This document shows, one piece after another, positions 54,363-63,970 of a stretch of 64,000 bases of DNA. How positions within the stretch are numbered: position 1 is the stretch's first letter; every line of letters starts with the position of its first letter. Position numbers and translations under genes: made by a program. Origin of the DNA: Xylanimonas ulmi (GTDB lineage: Bacteria; Actinomycetota; Actinomycetes; Actinomycetales; Cellulomonadaceae); NCBI RefSeq assembly GCF_004216535.1, contig NZ_SGWX01000001.1:1860001-1924000 (forward strand). Direction: 5' to 3'. The notes beneath the pieces were generated by a model. That model saw only the letters and a program-made list of their open reading frames with translations. It was not told where the DNA came from and did no database searches.

Positions 54363-56372
54363 ATGACGACCGAAGCCCTGAGGTCCGGCATCGACCTCGA
54401 AGCCCTGGACCCCGCGACCCGACCGCAGGACGACCTGTACCGGCACGTCAACGGCCGCTGGATCGCGACACACGTCATCCCCGCCGACCGGGCGATCGAC
54501 GGCGCGTTCCGCGCGCTGCACGACCTGTCCGAGGAGCGCGTGCGAGCGATCATCACCGACCTGGCCGCGTCACCGGACGCGCAGCCGGGCTCCACCGCCG
54601 CCAAGATCGGCGCGCTGTACTCGTCCTTCATGGACACTGAGCGCATCGCGGCGCTCGGCCTGACCCCGCTCGACCCGGACCTGGCGCTGCTCTCGGGCGC
54701 GACGTCACGGGCGGACCTGGCGCGCGCGCTCGGCGCGTTGCAGCGCGCGGGGGCGGGCGGCGTCGTCGGCCTCTACGTCGACAATGACGCCGTCGACCCC
54801 GAGCAGTACCGCGTCTACCTGTACCAGTCGGGGCTCGGCCTGCCCGACGAGGCGTACTACCGCGAGGACCAGTACGCGCCCATCCGCGAGAAGTACACGC
54901 CGCATGTGGCGCGCATGCTCACCCTGGGCGGCGTCGGCGCCGCGCTGGGGCTCGCGGACTTTGACGCCGACGACGCCGCCGCGCGCATCGTCGCGCTGGA
55001 GGCCAAGCTCGCCACCCACCACTGGGACGTGGTCAAGGACCGCGACGCGACGCTGACCTACAACCCGACGACGATCGCCGAGCTCGTCGAGCGCGCGCCC
55101 GGCTTCGAGTGGCGGGCGTGGGCCGCGGCGCTCGGGGCGCCCGACGGCGCGCTCGACGCCCTCGTGGTGCGCGAGCCCTCCTTCGCCGAGGGGCTGGCGC
55201 GCCTGTGGCAGTCCGAGCCGCTGGAGGACTGGCGGCTGTGGGCCGCCTACCGGCTGGTCACGGCGCGCGCGCCGTACCTGACCGACGAGCTGGTCGAGGC
55301 GAACTTCGACTTCTACGGGCGCACGCTCTCGGGCGCCCAGGAGGTGCGCGAGCGGTGGAAGCGCGGCGTCTCGCTCGTCGAGGGCGCGCTGGGCGAGGCG
55401 GTGGGCGAGCAGTACGTGGCGCGGCACTTCCCGCCCTCGCACAAGGAGCGCATGGACGTGCTCGTGGGCAACCTCGTCGCGGCCTACCGTGAGTCCATCC
55501 AGGCGCTGACCTGGATGACGGACGAGACCAAGGCCAAGGCGCTGGCCAAGCTCGAGCGGTTCACGCCCAAGATCGGCTACCCCGTCAAGTGGCGCGACTA
55601 CGGCGCGCTCGAGGTCGACGCCGAGGACCTGGTGGGCAATGTGCGCCGCTCCGACGCGTTCGACATCGACCGTGAGCTCGGCAAGGTCGGCAAGCCGCTC
55701 GACCGCGACGAGTGGTTCATGACGCCCCAGACCGTCAATGCCTATTACAACCCCGGGATGAACGAGATCGTCTTCCCCGCGGCGATCCTCCAGCCGCCGT
55801 TCTTCGACCCGGACGCCGACGACGCCGTGAACTACGGCGGCATCGGCGGCGTCATCGGGCACGAGATCGGGCACGGGTTCGACGACCAGGGCTCCAAGTA
55901 CGACGGTGACGGACGCCTGGAGGACTGGTGGACGGCGCGCGACCGCGAGGAGTTCGAGCGGCGCACGGCGGCGCTCATCGCGCAGTACGACGCGTTCGTG
56001 CCCGAGCAGCTCGGCCCCGACGGCGCGCACGTCAACGGCAGCCTCACGATCGGCGAGAACATCGGCGACCTGGGCGGGCTGTCGATCGCCATCAAGGCCT
56101 ACCGGATCGCGCTCGGCGGCTCGCTCGACGACGCGCCGGTCATCGACGGACTCAGCGGCCTGGAGCGCGTGTTCCTCGGCTGGGCCCAGGTGTGGCAGGC
56201 CAAGGGCCGCGACGAGGAGGTGGTGCGCCGCATCGCGACGGACCCGCACTCCCCCAACGAGTTCCGCTGCAACGGCGTGGTGCGCAACCTGGACGAGTTC
56301 CACGAGGCCTACGGCGTGCGCGAGGGCGACGCGCTGTGGCTGGCGCCTGAGGCGCGCGTGCGCATCTGGTGA
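54363..56372 (+). CDS. pepO: M13-family metalloendopeptidase (PepO/neprilysin-like)
   Basis: This 669-residue zinc endopeptidase of the neprilysin family has the motif VIGHEIGHGFDDQGSKYDGDG (His500, Glu501, His504), the third ligand Glu565 in GENIGDLGG, and NAYYNPGMNEIVFPAAILQPPFF for substrate binding. The N-terminal domain opens RPQDDLYRHVNGRWIATHVIPADR. There is no signal peptide or membrane anchor, so the protein is probably cytoplasmic, as for many bacterial PepO proteins. It likely degrades medium-size peptides. A 17-bp hairpin lies just after its stop. Confidence 0.95.
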   Translation: MTTEALRSGIDLEALDPATRPQDDLYRHVNGRWIATHVIPADRAIDGAFRALHDLSEERVRAIITDLAASPDAQPGSTAAKIGALYSSFMDTERIAALGLTPLDPDLALLSGATSRADLARALGALQRAGAGGVVGLYVDNDAVDPEQYRVYLYQSGLGLPDEAYYREDQYAPIREKYTPHVARMLTLGGVGAALGLADFDADDAAARIVALEAKLATHHWDVVKDRDATLTYNPTTIAELVERAPGFEWRAWAAALGAPDGALDALVVREPSFAEGLARLWQSEPLEDWRLWAAYRLVTARAPYLTDELVEANFDFYGRTLSGAQEVRERWKRGVSLVEGALGEAVGEQYVARHFPPSHKERMDVLVGNLVAAYRESIQALTWMTDETKAKALAKLERFTPKIGYPVKWRDYGALEVDAEDLVGNVRRSDAFDIDRELGKVGKPLDRDEWFMTPQTVNAYYNPGMNEIVFPAAILQPPFFDPDADDAVNYGGIGGVIGHEIGHGFDDQGSKYDGDGRLEDWWTARDREEFERRTAALIAQYDAFVPEQLGPDGAHVNGSLTIGENIGDLGGLSIAIKAYRIALGGSLDDAPVIDGLSGLERVFLGWAQVWQAKGRDEEVVRRIATDPHSPNEFRCNGVVRNLDEFHEAYGVREGDALWLAPEARVRIW

Positions 56373-56397
56373 TCGGCTCCGCGCCGAGATAGTCCGC

Positions 56398-56434
56398 GAC
56401 GCAGGCGCCCGGCCATCGGCCGGGCGCCTGCGTC
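56398..56434. terminator. Bidirectional hairpin after pepO
   Basis: GACGCAGGCGCCCGGCC (56398-56414) and its exact complement (56418-56434) form a 17-bp stem with a 3-nt loop, between the convergent pepO and DUF6636-like genes. Confidence 0.85.
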
Positions 56435-56444
56435 GTCTGCGCGG

Positions 56445-57668
56445 TCAGTACGTGCCGATGCCCGCGCGGGCCAGGGAGAAGCCCTTGCCCGTCTTGTCGT
56501 CGCGGCACTGCATGCCGGTGCGCTCGCTCGTGCAGGTGAACTGCCCCTGCGTGACCGACTGGCCGTAGTCGAGCTTCGACATATCCGCGGGCGCCGGCTG
56601 CGGCTGCTGCGCCGTCGGCACGCACGGCGTGAGGATCGCGCCCTGCGCGGTGACCGAGACGCGGTTGCCGACCGTGCCGTCGCAGGTGTCCGACGGCGCG
56701 GGCTGCTGCGCGAGCTGGGCGATCGAGCACGTCGCGGCGTCGGCCGAGATCTCGCACGTGATGTTGCCCGTGGGCGAGGCGAAGGTGGCCAGCGCCGGGC
56801 CCGCGTCGGCCGCGTCGTCGCTCGCGGCGTCCGACGGCTCCTCGCTGGCCCCCGTCGCGGCGCCGTCGGCGCCGGCGTCCGGTGACGAGCCCTGCAGCAG
56901 GCTCCAGGCGAACATGCCCCCCAGGGCCACCAGCACGACCGCGAGCACGATGGACACGACCCATCCGGCCGAGACCCGGCGGCGCGGCGCCGTCGCCTCC
57001 CCCGCGCCGGCCGGAGCGGCCTGCGGCTGACCGGCGACCTGGTCGTAGGCGGCTGGGGCGTACTCGGCGCTCTGCGCGAGTTGCGCAGGCTCGTACCCCG
57101 GCGGGTAGGACGACGGCGGATAGGACGTGGGCGCCGACTGCGGCGGGGCGTAGGACGCCGGCGCGGCGGTCTGCGGCGTCTGCGCCGCGGTCGGCGGCGT
57201 CTGCGCAGGCGACCATGGGGCACGCTCCGGCGCCTGCGCCTGCTGCGCCGCCGTGGCCGTGAACCAGTCGTCGGCCGCTGCGGGCGCCGAGACCTGCTGC
57301 AGCGGGATGCCCCGACCCGGCATCGGCCGCGCCGGCTGGGGCGCCGAGGCGGCGAACGGCGACGTCGGGCCGTCGGGGCGCGCCATGCGGCGCACGGCGG
57401 AGACGCGCCGCACCGGCGCGGGGGCGGTCGCCGACGGGCTGGCGGTCGAGGCGGGCGCAGGCGTCGCGGGCGACGTGGCGGGCGGCGGCGGCACGGGAGT
57501 CGCCGCGGCGGGCGCCGGCGGCACGGGCGTGAACGGCGCGGTCGGGATGTCGTCGTTGCTCGGCGGGCGGCTCGTCGCCTCGGGCGTGGGGGTGGTCACG
57601 TCGGGCTCCGGCACAGGCGGAGGAGGAGGTGGAGGCGGCACGGGACCCGGGACGTTCGGGCTGGACAT
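56445..57668 (-). CDS. Proline-rich single-pass membrane protein with a DUF6636-like extracytoplasmic domain
   Basis: The 407 residues begin with a long cytoplasmic Pro/Ala/Thr-rich region (VPPPPPPPPVPEPDV and Tyr-containing SYPPSSYPPGYEPA). Basic APRRRVSAG leads into one membrane segment (VVSIVLAVVLVALGGMFAWSLL). An acidic linker and an outside domain with six Cys follow (FASPTGNITCEI, CSIAQL, CDG, CVP, CTSERTGMQCR), a DUF6636-type pattern that is probably disulphide-bonded. I chose the ATG of MSSPNVPG. Such proteins often lie near Ser/Thr kinases or cell-wall genes, but none is adjacent. Function is unknown. Confidence 0.8.
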   Translation of the reverse strand: MSSPNVPGPVPPPPPPPPVPEPDVTTPTPEATSRPPSNDDIPTAPFTPVPPAPAAATPVPPPPATSPATPAPASTASPSATAPAPVRRVSAVRRMARPDGPTSPFAASAPQPARPMPGRGIPLQQVSAPAAADDWFTATAAQQAQAPERAPWSPAQTPPTAAQTPQTAAPASYAPPQSAPTSYPPSSYPPGYEPAQLAQSAEYAPAAYDQVAGQPQAAPAGAGEATAPRRRVSAGWVVSIVLAVVLVALGGMFAWSLLQGSSPDAGADGAATGASEEPSDAASDDAADAGPALATFASPTGNITCEISADAATCSIAQLAQQPAPSDTCDGTVGNRVSVTAQGAILTPCVPTAQQPQPAPADMSKLDYGQSVTQGQFTCTSERTGMQCRDDKTGKGFSLARAGIGTY

Positions 57669-57934
57669 TCGTCGCTCCCTCCGGGCGCAGACCGGGGCGT
57701 TCATGGCAGGGCGGTCGAGCGAGGGCGCACGAGACCGCTCCCCGCAGAATGGCACGTTCCCCATGGTGAGTCGAAATCGTTGGCCTGTTCCGGCCCGACC
57801 AGGGGTGTCGTCCGGCCGCGCCCCCTGACCTGGCGCCCGCGCAGTGAGAGGATCGGCTGCGGGTCGCGACGTCGGGACCCACCACCGTGCCGTCCGCGGG
57901 CACCAGCCCGCGGCGCAAGACCGAGGGAGAACCT

Positions 57935-60523
57935 GTGCCCGGACAGAACCTGACCCGCGCCGAGGCGATCGAGCGCGCCGGCGTCGTGACCGCCGTCGAG
58001 TCGTACGCGATCGCGCTCGACGTCACCACCGGACCGACGCTGTTCACGTCGACCACGACGATCCGCTTCACCGCCACGGAGGGGGCCAGCACCTTCCTCG
58101 ACCTGGTCGCCCCGACCGTCCGGTCGGTCACGCTCAACGGGCGCGAGCTCGACCCGGCGGCCGTGTTCGCCGACTCGCGCATCACGCTCGACGGCCTCGC
58201 GGCCGACAACGAGGTCGTGGTCGTAGCCGACTGCGCCTACACCAACACGGGCGAGGGCCTGCACCGCTTCGTCGACCCGGTCGACGGCGAGGTCTACCTG
58301 TACACGCAGTTCGAGGTGCCGGACGCGCGCCGCGTGTTCGCCACGTTCGAGCAGCCGGACCTCAAGGCGACCTTCCAGGTCACCGTGACGGCCCCGGCAC
58401 GGTGGCAGGTCGTCAGCAACCAGCCCACGCCGGCACCCGTCGCGACGGGCGCCGACGTCGTCGTCGTCGAGGACGGCGCGCCCGAGCCGACGGCGACGTG
58501 GACGTTCGGCGCGACGCCGCGCATCTCCACCTACCTGGTCGCGATCGTGGCCGGCCCCTACGCCGTCGTGCGCGGCGCCCTGACCAGCTCCGACGGGCGC
58601 GAGATCCCGCTCGGGGTGTTCTGCCGCGCGTCGCTGTCGCAGTACATGGACGCCGACTACGTCATGGACATCACGCGCAAGGGCTTCGCGTTCTACGAGG
58701 AGCTGTTCGACTACCCGTACCCGTTCGACAAGTACGACCAGCTGTTCGTGCCCGAGTACAACATGGGCGCGATGGAGAACCCGGGCTGCGTCACGTTCAC
58801 CGAGGCGTACGTCTTCCGCGGGTCGGTTCCCGACGGACGCAAGGAGCGTCGCGTCGTGACGATCCTGCACGAGCTGGCGCACATGTGGTTCGGCGACCTG
58901 GTCACCATGAAGTGGTGGAACGACCTGTGGCTCAACGAGTCGTTCGCCGAGTTCGCCTCGACGCTCGCCACGGCCGAGGCCACCGAGTGGACCGAGGGGT
59001 GGACGACGTTCGCGGCGTCCGAGAAGACGTGGGCCTACCGCCAGGACGCGCTGCCCAGCACCCACCCGATCGTCGCCGAGATCCGCGATCTGGAGGACGT
59101 GTACGTCAACTTCGACGGCATCACGTACGCCAAGGGCGCCTCGGTGCTCAAGCAGCTCGTCGCCTGGGTCGGCCGCGAGGAGTTCATGCGGGGCCTGGCC
59201 GCCTACTTCCGCAAGCACGCGTTCTCCAACACCGAGCTGCGCGACCTGCTCGTCGAGCTCGAGGCCACCAGCGGCCGCGACCTGGAGGCGTGGAGCAAGG
59301 CGTGGCTCGAGACGGCCGGCACCAACACGCTGCGGCCCGAGCTGCGGGTCGCGGCGGACGGGACGATCGAGTCGTTCGAGATCGTGCAGACGGCGCCGGC
59401 CGACCACCCGACGCTGCGCCCGCACCGCCTGGGCGTCGGCTACTACTCGCTCGACGCCGACGGCGCCGTGGTGCGCACGCACCAGGTCATGGTCGACGTC
59501 GACGGCGAGCGCACCGCCGTCCCCGAGCTCGTGGGCACCACGCGCCCGGGCCTGATCCTGCTCAACGACGAGGACCTGGCGTTCGCCAAGGTGCGCCTCG
59601 ACGCCGACTCGCTCGCGTTCGCCGTCGAGCACCTCGGCGCCATCCGCGACTCGCTCGCGCGCGGCGTCGTGTGGGGATCGGCGTGGGACGCGGTGCGCGA
59701 CGCCGAGGCTCCGGCGTCGTCGTTCGTCGACCTGGTGCTCGGCAACGTCGCCGCCGAGACCGAGTCGACCACGGTGGCCATGGTGCTGGGCCAGCTCGGC
59801 ACGGCGGCCACGGTCTACGCCGACCCGCAGCGCCGCGCCGCGCAGGCCACGCGCGTCGCCGACGCGCTGTGGGAGCTCGCCTCGGCGGCGCCCGCGGGCT
59901 CCGACCTGCAGCTGCAGCTCGTGCGGGCGTTCGCCGCGCAGGCGACCGGCCCCGAGCACGTCGCCCCGCTGCGGGGCCTGCTCGACGGGACGCTCGTGCT
60001 CGCGGGCCGCGAGATCGACACCGATCTGCGCTGGGACCTGCTGCAGGGCCTGGTCGCGCTGGGCGCCGCAGGCGAGGGCGAGGTGGCGGACACGCTGGCC
60101 GCGGACGACACCGCGACGGGGCGTCAGGCCGCCGCACGCGTCCGCGCGTCGGCGCCGACGACCGCGGCCAAGGAGGCCGCATTCGCCTCGATCGTCGATG
60201 AGTCCGACGTGCCCAACGCGATCATCCGCGCGACGGCGGCGGGCTTCCGCCGCGTGACCGACCCGGCCGTGCTCGAGCCGCTGATCGGCCGCTACGTGGA
60301 CGCGCTGACGCCGATCTGGGAGTCGCGCACCTACCAGATGTCGGAGGAGCTCGTCGAGGGCCTCTACCCGGCCCCGGTCGCGTCGGCGGCGCTGGCCGAG
60401 ACCGTGGCCGCGTGGCTCGACACGCACGCGGACGCCGCCCCGGCCCTGCGCCGCATGGTCCGCGAGAGCCTGGCGGACACCCGCCGCGCCCTGGCGGCCC
60501 AGGCCCTCGACGCCACCCACTGA
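57935..60523 (+). CDS. pepN: Aminopeptidase N (M1 family)
   Basis: This 862-residue zinc aminopeptidase has the exopeptidase signature MGAMENPGCVTFTEAYVF, the zinc motif HELAHMWFGDLVTMKWWNDLWLNESFAEF (His312, Glu313, His316, Glu335) and the later C-terminal helical domain (ERAP1-like). It matches the about 860-residue PepN of Streptomyces. The GTG is supported by GAGGGAGAACCT. It probably trims peptides in the cytoplasm, as a partner to the Clp proteases and PepO. A nested inverted repeat follows the stop. Confidence 0.95.
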   Translation: MPGQNLTRAEAIERAGVVTAVESYAIALDVTTGPTLFTSTTTIRFTATEGASTFLDLVAPTVRSVTLNGRELDPAAVFADSRITLDGLAADNEVVVVADCAYTNTGEGLHRFVDPVDGEVYLYTQFEVPDARRVFATFEQPDLKATFQVTVTAPARWQVVSNQPTPAPVATGADVVVVEDGAPEPTATWTFGATPRISTYLVAIVAGPYAVVRGALTSSDGREIPLGVFCRASLSQYMDADYVMDITRKGFAFYEELFDYPYPFDKYDQLFVPEYNMGAMENPGCVTFTEAYVFRGSVPDGRKERRVVTILHELAHMWFGDLVTMKWWNDLWLNESFAEFASTLATAEATEWTEGWTTFAASEKTWAYRQDALPSTHPIVAEIRDLEDVYVNFDGITYAKGASVLKQLVAWVGREEFMRGLAAYFRKHAFSNTELRDLLVELEATSGRDLEAWSKAWLETAGTNTLRPELRVAADGTIESFEIVQTAPADHPTLRPHRLGVGYYSLDADGAVVRTHQVMVDVDGERTAVPELVGTTRPGLILLNDEDLAFAKVRLDADSLAFAVEHLGAIRDSLARGVVWGSAWDAVRDAEAPASSFVDLVLGNVAAETESTTVAMVLGQLGTAATVYADPQRRAAQATRVADALWELASAAPAGSDLQLQLVRAFAAQATGPEHVAPLRGLLDGTLVLAGREIDTDLRWDLLQGLVALGAAGEGEVADTLAADDTATGRQAAARVRASAPTTAAKEAAFASIVDESDVPNAIIRATAAGFRRVTDPAVLEPLIGRYVDALTPIWESRTYQMSEELVEGLYPAPVASAALAETVAAWLDTHADAAPALRRMVRESLADTRRALAAQALDATH

Positions 60524-60535
60524 GGGACGGCCGGC

Positions 60536-60632
60536 GGGTCTGGTCGTCGGTCTGAGGTCTGGTCGTCGGTTGACGCCGACGACCAGACCACGGGCCGACG
60601 ACCAGACCCGCTGCTGACCCGGTCACCGGGTC
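60536..60632. terminator. Nested double inverted repeat between pepN and malQ
   Basis: A 14-bp unit, GGTCTGGTCGTCGG, occurs twice forward (within 60536-60550 and at 60556-60569) and twice inverted (60576-60589 and 60595-60609). This gives an inner perfect stem with a 6-nt loop inside an outer stem. A further palindrome, GACCCGGTCACCGGGTC, lies at 60616-60632. It probably terminates both convergent genes. Confidence 0.85.
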
Positions 60633-60638
60633 ACTCGG

Positions 60639-62804
60639 TCATTCGGGGGCGTTGAGGACTGCGAGGAGGCTGCGCAGGCGCTGGCTGTCGAACAGGTCCT
60701 CCAGCAGGATCGGGGTTCCCGAGGCGTCCCCCAGCGGGACCTTCCAGTTCGGGTACTCCTGGTCCGTGCCCGGCTGGTTCTGCGAGCGCCGCTCGCCCAC
60801 CGCGTCCACGAGCTGCACGCCCAGCAGCGCGGCCGGCGTCTGGCGCAGGTAGCGGTGCATGGCCTCGACGATCTCGCGCTCCGACGGGTCGTCGCCCACC
60901 AGGCCGCGCTCGGCGAGCGCCCGCACGAACACGTCACGCTCGGCGCGCGCCCGCTGGCGCACGACAGCGACGGGCTCGGTCAGCAGCCCGAGCCGCTCGC
61001 GCAGGTCGACGTGCTCACCGGCGAGGTAGCCCGCCGTCGGCGGCATGTCGTGGGTGCCGACCGACGCCATCGCCAGGTGGCGGTACCGCTCGGGCGGCAG
61101 CGGCCCGCCGTTCTCCTGCTCGAACCACAGGACCGAGGTGCCGAGGATGCCGCGGTCGGCGAGGTAGTCGCGCACCCACGGCTCGAACACGCCGAGGTCC
61201 TCGCCGACGACGATCGCCCCGGCCCGCTGCGCCTCCAGGCACAGGATGCCGACCATCGCCTCGTGGTCGTAGGCCACATACGTCCCGGCCGACGCCTTGG
61301 ATCCACCCGGGATCCACCACAGGCGGAACAGGCCGAGGATGTGGTCGGCGCGCAGCGCGCCCGCCGAGCGCAGCACGGTGCGCAGCATGTCGCGGTACGG
61401 CCGGTAGCCGGCCTTGGCGAGCGCGCGCGGGTTCCACGGCGGTTGCGACCAGTTCTGCCCCTGCTGGTTGTACATGTCCGGCGGGGCGCCCACCTCGACG
61501 CCGCGGGCCAGGTAGGCGCCGTTGGCCCAGGCGTCGGCGCCCTCGGGGTGCACGCCGACGGCCAGGTCGTGCATGACGCCGATCCTCATTCCGGCCTCGC
61601 GCGCCAGACGCTGAGCGGTGGCCTTCTGCTCGTCGGCGACCCACTGCAGCCACGTGTAGAAGTCGACGCGCTCGGCGAGCCGCTCGCGCAGCGCCTCGAC
61701 GGCGGGCGAGTCGGGCGTCGACAGCTCCCGCGGCCAGTCCTTGCCGCCCAGGTGCTCGCAGATGGCGCACCAGGTCGCGAAGTCGCGCAGGCCCGCGCCC
61801 TGTTCGGCGACGAACTCCTCGTACGCCGCCTGGCGCGCGGCGCGGCGCGGCGCGGTGAACACGACCTCCAGCGCCGCCTTCTTGGCCTCCCACACGACGT
61901 CGCGGTCGATGGGGCCGGGGTCGGTGGCCAGGTCGCGCACCGGGTCGGCGGCCCACTCCACGAGCGAGCGGTCCGCGGCCGACAGGTACGCCGTCTCGGC
62001 GATGTCCTCAACACGCACGTAGATGGGGTTGAGGAAGCGGCGCGAGGTCGGCAGGTAGGGCGACGGCGTCATGGGCGCCGTCGGCTCGGCCGCGGCGAGC
62101 GGGTTGACCGCGACGAAGTCGGCGCCGCCGCGGTGCGCGGCCAGCCAGGCGATGTCCGCGAGGTCGGCGAGGTCGCCCAGACCCCACGACGTGCGCGAGC
62201 GCACCGAGTACAGTTGCACCAGCAGGCCCCAGACCTGACCGTGCTCGACGGCGGGCGGCAGCGTCAGGCGCTGCGGGGTGACCACGAGCGTGGTCTTGAC
62301 CTCGACTCCCTCGGTGCTCGCGTGCAGCGTGTGCCAGCCGAGCGGCAGGTCGGTCGGCACCGCGAACGTCGCGCGGCCCACGCGCCGCCCGTCGACCGTG
62401 CGCGGCTCGACGTAGTGCTCGACCTGCGCCAGGTCGCGGCGCTCGCGTCGCCCGCGCGCGGGCGCGCCGGCCTCGGCGCCGTCGACCTCGGCCCAGACCT
62501 CGACCGTGGCGCCGTCGGTGACGTGCACGGGGACGCTCGCCTCGACGCCCTGGCGCACGACGACGGTGGGCGGCAGCGTCTGGCGCCACTCGTCGTCGCG
62601 CACGAGCGCGAGGCTCATCTGCACCTGGCGCGAGGAGGCCGCCGGAACGCCGAGCGCCTCCAGCACCGCGACCAGGGTCGAGGCGCGCACCTGTTGGGCG
62701 CCTCCCTCGAAACCGTAGAACTCGGTGCGCACACCGTGGCTGTGGGCGAGCTCGATGAGCTCGGCGGGGACCTCGTCGGGCGTCGTCTCAAAGCTCACAG
62801 GCAC
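60639..62804 (-). CDS. malQ: 4-alpha-glucanotransferase (amylomaltase, GH77)
   Basis: MalQ transfers glucan segments between maltodextrins. The 721 residues include a long N-terminal beta-rich extension found in the bacterial MalQ subgroup, then YSVRSRTSWGLGDLADLADIAW, the nucleophile region RIGVMHDLAVGVHPEGADAWANG, LRSAGALRADHILGLFRLWWIPGG, the acid/base GEDLGVFEPWVRDYL, and SVGTHDMPPTAGYL. I chose the GTG of MPVSFETTPDEV, which has AGGTGG 7 nt upstream; the next in-frame GTG two codons on is equally possible. It converges on pepN. Confidence 0.94.
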   Translation of the reverse strand: MPVSFETTPDEVPAELIELAHSHGVRTEFYGFEGGAQQVRASTLVAVLEALGVPAASSRQVQMSLALVRDDEWRQTLPPTVVVRQGVEASVPVHVTDGATVEVWAEVDGAEAGAPARGRRERRDLAQVEHYVEPRTVDGRRVGRATFAVPTDLPLGWHTLHASTEGVEVKTTLVVTPQRLTLPPAVEHGQVWGLLVQLYSVRSRTSWGLGDLADLADIAWLAAHRGGADFVAVNPLAAAEPTAPMTPSPYLPTSRRFLNPIYVRVEDIAETAYLSAADRSLVEWAADPVRDLATDPGPIDRDVVWEAKKAALEVVFTAPRRAARQAAYEEFVAEQGAGLRDFATWCAICEHLGGKDWPRELSTPDSPAVEALRERLAERVDFYTWLQWVADEQKATAQRLAREAGMRIGVMHDLAVGVHPEGADAWANGAYLARGVEVGAPPDMYNQQGQNWSQPPWNPRALAKAGYRPYRDMLRTVLRSAGALRADHILGLFRLWWIPGGSKASAGTYVAYDHEAMVGILCLEAQRAGAIVVGEDLGVFEPWVRDYLADRGILGTSVLWFEQENGGPLPPERYRHLAMASVGTHDMPPTAGYLAGEHVDLRERLGLLTEPVAVVRQRARAERDVFVRALAERGLVGDDPSEREIVEAMHRYLRQTPAALLGVQLVDAVGERRSQNQPGTDQEYPNWKVPLGDASGTPILLEDLFDSQRLRSLLAVLNAPE

Positions 62805-62922
62805 GATCTTGCCACCTGACCTGTGCGGCAGCCCGACGGCGCCCAGCCCGTCGGCGCTTGATGCCCCCGGATGCGTCGCCGTGTCGCCGCGTACCCGGCA
62901 CGGCGCCTTCACACGGCGCGGT

Positions 62923-62928
62923 TACCGT
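62923..62928 (+). promoter_or_regulatory. Putative leaderless -10 element of mscS
   Basis: TACCGT fits TANNNT and ends 7 nt before the GTG. Confidence 0.5.
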
Positions 62929-62935
62929 AAGCGCC

Positions 62936-63970
62936 GTGACCCACACGCCCACGCTCGCCTCGGCCCGTCTCGCGGCCGACACGCCCTCCCCCACCCCCAC
63001 CGACGTCGTCGACCTGACGGTCGACAAGGCCGCGCGCTTCTGGGACTGGTTCACCGGCTGGCCGCTGCACGTGCTGCTCATCCTGGTGATCGGCGCGCTG
63101 GTGCTCGTGCTGGTGCGCCGCACCATCGCGCACGTCTCCGAGCGCATCGCGAACGGCTACCACCGCGCGTACGCCGCGGTGGCCGATGACGCCGAGACGC
63201 CCGCGGCGAGCGGGCGGCGCAAAAGCCGGGGGCCGCGCGTCGTCCTGGTCGAGGACACCCTCGGGCTGGTGACCCCCGAGGTCAAGCAGCGCCGCGCCCA
63301 GCGCGCGCGCACCGTGGGCTCGGTGCTCGGCTCGGCGGCGAACATCGTCATCGGCGCCGTGATGGCCCTGATGATCCTGACGGCCGTGGGCGCCGGTGAC
63401 GTCGTGACGCCGCTGCTCGCCTCGGCCGGCGTCGTCGGCGTCGCGGTCGGCTTCGGCGCCCAGAGCCTGGTGCGCGACTTCCTGTCAGGCATCTTCATCC
63501 TCATCGAGGACCAGTTCGGGGTGGGCGACGAGGTCGACCTGGGCGCGGGCGCGGTCGGCGTCGTGGAGAGGGTGGACCTGCGCCTGACGCATGTGCGCAG
63601 CTTCGACGGCACCCTGTGGCACGTGCGCAACGGCGAGATCCTGCGCGCGGGCAACCACACGCAGCAGTGGGCGCGCGCGGTGGCGAAGGTCGCGGTGCCC
63701 GTCGGCTCCGACGTCGAGACGGTCCGCGCGGCGCTCTCCCGCGCCGTCGACGTCGTGCGCGCCGACCCCGCCATGGCGGCCCACCTCATCGAGACGCCCC
63801 AGGTGCGCGGCGTGGACGAGCTGGGCGACGGGTCCTACACGTTCACGCTGCACGGTCGGGTGCGCCCGGGCGCCGACGGCGACGTCGCGCGCGCGCTGCT
63901 GGTGCGGGCACAGCTTGAGCTGCTGCACGCGGGGGTCATCGAGGCCGCCGACGCGCCCAACCAGCCCTGA
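62936..63970 (+). CDS. MscS-family mechanosensitive channel protein
   Basis: This 344-residue small-conductance mechanosensitive channel has an N-terminal membrane segment (WPLHVLLILVIGALVLVLV). The pore-forming helix follows in TVGSVLGSAANIVIGAVMALMILTAVGAGDVVTPLLASAGVVGVAVGFGAQSLVRDFLSGIFILIEDQFGVGDEV, with the Gly/Ala-rich packing and GFGAQSLVRDFLSG of MscS. A beta domain with VRSFDGTLWHVRNGEILRAGNHTQQWA follows. It would release solutes upon osmotic downshock. The GTG start is inferred from the leaderless pattern. It ends about 30 bp before the window edge. Confidence 0.93.
   Translation: MTHTPTLASARLAADTPSPTPTDVVDLTVDKAARFWDWFTGWPLHVLLILVIGALVLVLVRRTIAHVSERIANGYHRAYAAVADDAETPAASGRRKSRGPRVVLVEDTLGLVTPEVKQRRAQRARTVGSVLGSAANIVIGAVMALMILTAVGAGDVVTPLLASAGVVGVAVGFGAQSLVRDFLSGIFILIEDQFGVGDEVDLGAGAVGVVERVDLRLTHVRSFDGTLWHVRNGEILRAGNHTQQWARAVAKVAVPVGSDVETVRAALSRAVDVVRADPAMAAHLIETPQVRGVDELGDGSYTFTLHGRVRPGADGDVARALLVRAQLELLHAGVIEAADAPNQP

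Noticed and set aside
57669-57934. Possible short gene in the gap between the DUF6636-like gene and pepN
   Set aside because: The frames there are extensions of the neighbours' frames with no homology. The gap probably holds the two divergent promoters, but I see no clear -10/-35 pair.
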